In this document: positions 7,401-10,225 of the stretch, in pieces
Numbering within the stretch: the stretch's first letter is position 1
Layout: every line of letters begins with the position of its first letter
Assembly (NCBI GenBank): GCA_000437495.1
Contig: FR897824.1
Location: forward strand, 1 to 10,225
Reading direction: 5' to 3'
Source of the DNA: Prevotella sp. CAG:485
GTDB lineage: Bacteria; Bacteroidota; Bacteroidia; Bacteroidales; Muribaculaceae
DNA length: 10,225 nucleotides
The notes under the pieces: model-generated
The model's database searches: none
The model's input: the letters and a program-made list of their open reading frames with translations, nothing else
Told to the model about the DNA's origin: nothing
Translations under genes and position numbers: made by a program

Positions 7401-10225
7401 GCATATGTGCGCAACGTGCTCAACGTGGGCGCCGTAAGTGCCGAGGAAGGAAACACCGTGGGCGGCATCGTGGCCAATCTCTATGCCAACGGCACCTCGA
7501 AGGGCCGCGGCAAGAACGACATCCTCTACGCCGTGAACTACGGCAACGTAAGCAGTACCGAACCCATCACCAACGGTATGGTGGCCGGTATGAACACCAA
7601 CCAGACTGTTCTGGAGTCCACCGCCCGCGTGGTGGCCTATTACGACGACCAGACTGCTATGTACGGCGCTTACCGCAACCAGAACTTCGAGGGCATGCAC
7701 GGTCTCACCACCGCTCAGATGACCTCCGGCACACCGCTCGACAGCCTCAGCACCGATTACTGGCAGTTCGACGCCGGCAAATATCCCGTGCTGAAGAGCT
7801 TCGCCGACGAACCGGCCCTGCAGGCCGCACGCAGCATGATTATGACGCTGCCCGCCGGTGTTACCGTGCGCGACATGACAGCCGACGCCACCCTCAACAA
7901 CGGCGGCACATGGAGCGTGGATCCCGCCACTTACTTCTCCATCAGCGGCAGCACCCTGAAGACAGGCGCCGTTCCCAAAGTGAAACAGAACGCTACGGTG
8001 AAATGTACCGCTCAGGACTTCACCCGCACCATCGACATCACCCGCAACCCGCCGGTACCCCTTACGGGCGAAGGCACGCAGGCCAGTCCTTATCTGATCA
8101 ACAGCGTTGACGACTGGACAGACCTGGCTGCTTACATCGCCGCCGTTCACGATAACTTCGCAGGCAAGTTCCTGAAGCTCACCGCCGACCTCACGTTTAC
8201 CTCCGAGGTTCCCGAGCTCTTCGCCGCTGACGAAGACAAGCTGATGGGTGTGCTCGACGGCGACGGCCACACCGTGGACTTCGGCAACAACCAGTTCACC
8301 ACCGTCAACACCTACCACGCCCCCATCCGCATCATCGGCGAGGAAGGCGAGCTTAAGAACTTCACCTTCAAGGGCGCCTACAAGGGCACCAAGACCTATT
8401 GCGCCGGCGTTACGGCCAAGGTCTACGGCAAGCTCACCAACATCACCAGCGAGGTCAGCTACACCGCCTCCAGCGGCAGCGGCGCCTCGGCATTCGGCTG
8501 CGCTTACGAAGGCGCACGCATTGAAAAGGTTGTCAACAAGGGCGTCATCACCGCTCCGAGCACCTACGTCGGCACTCTGTTCTCAGACGGCGGCCGCCAT
8601 GTAGAGTTCATCGACTGCGGCAACGAAGGCACCCTCATCTCCACCTTCAGCGGCACGGCACCCTCAACGTCGCAGAGCATCGGCGGCCTCATCGGCAATG
8701 CCGTATCGCCCAAGCTCACACGCTGCTACAACAAGGGTACCTTCAACCTCAAAAAGGCTGATGTGATGTACGGCATCGGCGGCCTCATCGGCTACCTGCG
8801 CTCGTACACAGGCAACACCGACTCCACAGTCCTCATCGACTGCTACAACACGGCCAACATCAAGGCCGGATTCATGATCGGCGGCCTGCTGGCTAACGTC
8901 GATTACTCATCCACGGTCAAGAACAAGATTGTGCTGCGCGGCTGCTACAACACCGGCAACATCGAATCGGTTGCCACCACCTCCAAGAGCAACGGCGCCG
9001 TGGGCGGCATCTCCGTGCTTACCCTCCCCGGTCTTGTCATCGACAACTGCTACAACACCGGCGACATCATCAACAATAACCCGAAACAGGCCTATTCAGC
9101 CGGTATCGCCGCTTATTACAAGACGGCAGGCACCGTAACTGAACCCGTTGTCATCAGCAACTGCCACAACACGGGTTATATATCGAATGTCAATAACTTC
9201 AGCGGCGGCATCATCGGCTATATCTCGGGTTACACCACCATCGAGAACTGCTACAACACCGGCGACGTCATGGCAGTGCTTGGTGCAGGCGGCATCGCCG
9301 GCAACCTCGGCATGGGCACGTCGAAGATTATCAGCTGCCGCAACAGCGGCGAGGTTCAGGTCAGCGACAGCCGCGCCGGCGGCATCGTGGGCCAGTGCAC
9401 CAGCGCCGGCGCCGAGGTTACCGACTGCTTCAACACCGGCAACATCACCAACCTGGCCACCACCGTTGTCCTCAACAAGAGCAACTACGCCACTAAGGGC
9501 TACGGCACCGGCGGCATCGCCGGTGAGGGCGGCAGCACCATGACACGCTGCTATAACCTCGGCGAAATCCGCGGCATAGCCAACGTTGGCGGTCTCTCCG
9601 GTCGCCCGTCGAAGAACAGCACCAAGCTCTACAACTGCTACAACGCCGGTGCCATACACGCTCCCGCCGACACGGCCGGAACGCTCATCGGCATCAACTT
9701 CAGCAAGCCCAGCCCGCAGTGGATTCCCGGCACCAACGTGGTCGAGAACTGCTACTTCATCAAGGTCGACTCGCTGATGGCTCACAGCACCGTAGGCACC
9801 GGTCTGACACGCTATGAACTGGCCAAGCAAAATATGGGCGAAGGCTGGATCGGCGGCGACGACTACACCTACCCGTATCTGACAGCCAACAACAACGAGC
9901 AGGCACGTCTCTATGCGGCTCAGATAATGCCCAACCCGGCCCACGTTACGGCTGCCGGCGTCATCACCGGCTCCTTCTTCAGCGGCCAGCCCGAAGGCGT
10001 TACCTGGACAGCAAGCATCAGCAACCTGCGTCAGGACGGCAACAAGTGGATATGGAACGGCGACGCCTACAAAGGCACCGTTACCATGACCGGCACCTGC
10101 GGCACCCTGACACGCAAGGTAGAGTTGGAGGCCGACAAGCCCAGCGGCATCGAGGACCTCGACGCTGACGCTGCCGACGTTATCAGCGAACAGTGGTATG
10201 ACGTGAACGGCATTGCCCTGACACG
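4347..10225 (+). CDS. Body of giant GLUG-repeat (beta-helix adhesin-like) surface protein, C-terminus beyond window
   Basis: One frame is open without a stop from 4302 to the window end; its genuine sequence begins in the second 22-bp copy (GTG 4347). It has no signal peptide of its own, and the first ATG in frame is 4518, so it is best read as the continuation of the gene at 3977. With one repeat copy removed the protein would exceed 2,075 residues. In that numbering: N-terminal beta domain to about 384, three GLUG modules (385-802, 896-1266, 1357-1961), Ig-like linkers between and after them, then the onset of a T9SS-like domain (EQWYDVNGIAL). GLUG (PF07581) repeats build right-handed beta-helix stalks in bacterial surface adhesins. 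Each rung has a GG(I/L)xG turn followed by a C-[YF]-N-x-G-[DNE]-[IV] strand. Role: probably a surface adhesin or stalk; ligand unknown. Translation of the body in this state would need frame restoration or internal initiation. Confidence 0.88.
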   Translation, partial: MGDGGCGGSISRVAGTDTLVLHNFWTTGIDVKATYNAADGTVTIKAQQVYTHSTYGDMWLAFCNNNTGKPDYSADIVGSVSDDGVLTISSWWGIYVKSGSQAGAFMIAAYNGKYQKANGTMTCDIFNQQTPDTYNVVITQPFDNQIRVLNFGNFGCEVLIDLNRKASGVIHSQVVRQYPANADFLSCSVGGYQLNESGKVQLLSPLANDIYLDTLAAGTKQTNTLTWGPWSALSRSTSASYFLGAQTNGKLQSDVPIRFPVLEVTSFKGSGTEADPYQLKTRDDFTLLSQMTEDCEDYNPNVNPNLAPQAQAFKGKYFKVMNDIDMSGTNFTPIGTNFQKRFAGVVDGGNFTIRNLSIDYQEAFAALFGMCDTTCVIKNIKLDNANILTVNNYGGSLVAWNYGAMDNCHITNSVIAVQGQVAGGLAGLIYTGMTNCSATNVQVTGLGGWCGGLVGEVHTIFTNCFADNVTVYAYPGGGTAAGGLAGMISSCQAENLHFAGTMNGYRYGAPSTGTTGILAGGITGNLSVSSLKNAYSVGTVMGRNTYCEVGGIAGRVFGSSIENAYFRGSMGSYYSRYAGGLTGRVVLYSYQGQTIPCTFKNMYAACVEELETYQYDRVNGWAETLGKIEEGGLGSAQNIYYNNQLFNKKSQNGTPLTAAQLTSGTLPQGFDATAWTAKAGQYPVLKGTENQAGAQWGASAVLFNTGNSVNSVSKNTKLTAVGATQFLLYKNGKAVKEGYASKIAGDSLIVTSFGIDTLLIANGNQNFFYALKMAPVPFAGSGTEDDPYLISSKADLISLANFANVTKQYFPGAYFLQTQDIDLELDTAFHGIATDAKDAYSRFGGIYDGGNHYIHRFKGRGLVWATPPTETTLGTPSTGSNGGSFGYQGFIGRLDIDGVLKNLRFAKDCDFSELWASCGPAVGDNFGTVKNVRNYADVVAVSCWVGGIVGMNEMEGSIIDCYNAGDVTSGYNNAGGITGRNNGTIDNCANAGNIAVKKIANFGRMYNTVGGITTNMTGAYVRNVLNVGAVSAEEGNTVGGIVANLYANGTSKGRGKNDILYAVNYGNVSSTEPITNGMVAGMNTNQTVLESTARVVAYYDDQTAMYGAYRNQNFEGMHGLTTAQMTSGTPLDSLSTDYWQFDAGKYPVLKSFADEPALQAARSMIMTLPAGVTVRDMTADATLNNGGTWSVDPATYFSISGSTLKTGAVPKVKQNATVKCTAQDFTRTIDITRNPPVPLTGEGTQASPYLINSVDDWTDLAAYIAAVHDNFAGKFLKLTADLTFTSEVPELFAADEDKLMGVLDGDGHTVDFGNNQFTTVNTYHAPIRIIGEEGELKNFTFKGAYKGTKTYCAGVTAKVYGKLTNITSEVSYTASSGSGASAFGCAYEGARIEKVVNKGVITAPSTYVGTLFSDGGRHVEFIDCGNEGTLISTFSGTAPSTSQSIGGLIGNAVSPKLTRCYNKGTFNLKKADVMYGIGGLIGYLRSYTGNTDSTVLIDCYNTANIKAGFMIGGLLANVDYSSTVKNKIVLRGCYNTGNIESVATTSKSNGAVGGISVLTLPGLVIDNCYNTGDIINNNPKQAYSAGIAAYYKTAGTVTEPVVISNCHNTGYISNVNNFSGGIIGYISGYTTIENCYNTGDVMAVLGAGGIAGNLGMGTSKIISCRNSGEVQVSDSRAGGIVGQCTSAGAEVTDCFNTGNITNLATTVVLNKSNYATKGYGTGGIAGEGGSTMTRCYNLGEIRGIANVGGLSGRPSKNSTKLYNCYNAGAIHAPADTAGTLIGINFSKPSPQWIPGTNVVENCYFIKVDSLMAHSTVGTGLTRYELAKQNMGEGWIGGDDYTYPYLTANNNEQARLYAAQIMPNPAHVTAAGVITGSFFSGQPEGVTWTASISNLRQDGNKWIWNGDAYKGTVTMTGTCGTLTRKVELEADKPSGIEDLDADAADVISEQWYDVNGIALT
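5151..6404 (+). other. GLUG module 1 of the giant protein
   Basis: The module opens with GSGTEADPYQL, the entry motif (GxGTxxxPYxI) that precedes GLUG repeats, followed by YFKVMNDIDMSG and a FAGVVDGGNFTIRNL segment. At least six rungs follow: SLVAWNYGAMDNC, GGLAGLIYTGMTNC, GGLVGEVHTIFTNC, GGLAGMISS, GGITGNLSVSSLKNAY and GGIAGRVFGSSIENAY. It closes with an exit motif, LTAAQLTSGTLPQGF to YPVLK (about 6312-6404). An Ig-like linker occupies 6405-6683. Confidence 0.85.
6684..7796 (+). other. GLUG module 2 of the giant protein
   Basis: Entry motif GSGTEDDPYLI, then YFLQTQDIDLEL and GGIYDGGNHYIHRF. Rungs include GDNFGTVKNVRNY, GGIVGMNEMEGSIIDCYNAGDV, GGITGRNNGTIDNCANAGNI, GGITTNMTGAYVRNVLNVGAV and GGIVANLYANG. 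The exit motif is LTTAQMTSGTPL to YPVLK (about 7710-7796). The Ig-like linker at 7797-8066 resembles the stretch after module 3. This is the shortest and most diverged of the three modules. Confidence 0.85.
8067..9881 (+). other. GLUG module 3 (expanded, cysteine ladder)
   Basis: Entry motif GEGTQASPYLI, then FLKLTADLTF and GVLDGDGHTVDF. About fourteen rungs follow, the longest and most regular run in the protein. At least eleven have Cys at the same strand position: IDCGNEG, TRCYNKG, IDCYNTA, RGCYNTG, DNCYNTG, SNCHNTG, ENCYNTG, ISCRNSG, TDCFNTG, TRCYNLG and YNCYNAG, with ENCYF last. The exit motif LTRYELAKQNMG to YPYL ends at about 9881. Regular spacing suggests a stacked ladder along one face of the helix. 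Confidence 0.87.
9045..9266 (+). repeat. Exact 21-bp repeat in module 3, 201 bp apart
   Basis: The DNA coding for NCYNTGD is identical over 21 bases at 9045-9065 and 9246-9266. The offset is 201 bp, exactly 67 codons, so recombination between the copies would delete or add rungs without breaking the frame. Several neighbouring rungs carry near-copies, for example at about 8942-8958. Confidence 0.75.
9882..10225 (+). other. Ig-like domain and start of T9SS-like C-terminal domain, cut by window edge
   Basis: After module 3 an Ig-like stretch (AAQIMPNPAHVTAAG to GTCGTLTRKVELEADK) resembles the linker after module 2. A short acidic linker (PSGIEDLDADAADV) leads into EQWYDVNGIALT. The YDVNG motif corresponds to FDVQG in the protease's C-terminal domain and is typical of type A T9SS sorting domains, which usually end about 40-50 residues later. 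The stop is therefore expected roughly 100-150 bp past the window. Confidence 0.65.

Noticed and set aside
7251..8318. 355-codon open frame on the minus strand
   Set aside because: Same cause: it is the antisense shadow of GLUG modules 2 and 3. The same applies to the minus-strand frame at 9096-9944.
8700..9660. CRISPR-like repeat array
   Set aside because: The recurring units vary in spacing and sequence, keep the reading frame, and translate into GLUG rungs. They are coding repeats.

Overview
The window looks like a chromosomal segment from a GC-rich member of the Bacteroidales. The evidence is AT-rich gene starts without a Shine-Dalgarno sequence, a TAnnTTTG-type promoter box, and type IX secretion (T9SS)-style C-terminal domains on exported proteins. 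A gut Muribaculaceae-like organism is my best guess from overall style; nothing in the window fixes the genus. All convincing genes lie on the + strand.

Layout. Bases 1-500 hold no convincing gene; they contain a short direct repeat, a good Bacteroidetes-type promoter match (248-280), a hairpin just after it (289-309) and an AT-rich leader. nadA (501-1454) encodes quinolinate synthase of de novo NAD synthesis. Only 43 bp later comes an exported M6-family zinc metalloprotease (1498-3756) with a complete HExxHxxGxxD site and a T9SS-like C-terminal domain. A 220-bp gap (3757-3976) begins with a 9-bp tandem repeat and ends in an A/C-rich leader. The rest of the window (3977 to beyond 10225) is a giant secreted repeat protein of the GLUG-motif, beta-helix adhesin type. 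It has a signal peptide, an N-terminal beta domain, three successive GLUG modules (5151-6404, 6684-7796, 8067-9881) separated by Ig-like linkers, and the beginning of a second T9SS-like C-terminal domain cut by the window edge.

The most notable point is that the giant gene is broken near its start by a perfect tandem duplication of 22 bp (4324-4345 and 4346-4367). Because 22 is not a multiple of 3, the signal peptide lies in one frame, ending at 4453, and the more than 1,950-residue body lies in another. Removing one copy restores a single open frame of more than 2,075 codons. This could be a phase-variation-like OFF state, a recent mutation, or an assembly error.

How the parts may relate: the protease and the giant repeat protein are adjacent, both exported, and carry similar sorting domains, so they plausibly act together at the cell surface. 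That is inference. nadA is a housekeeping gene whose transcription may read through into the protease gene. I see no RNA gene, CRISPR array, insertion sequence or integrase.
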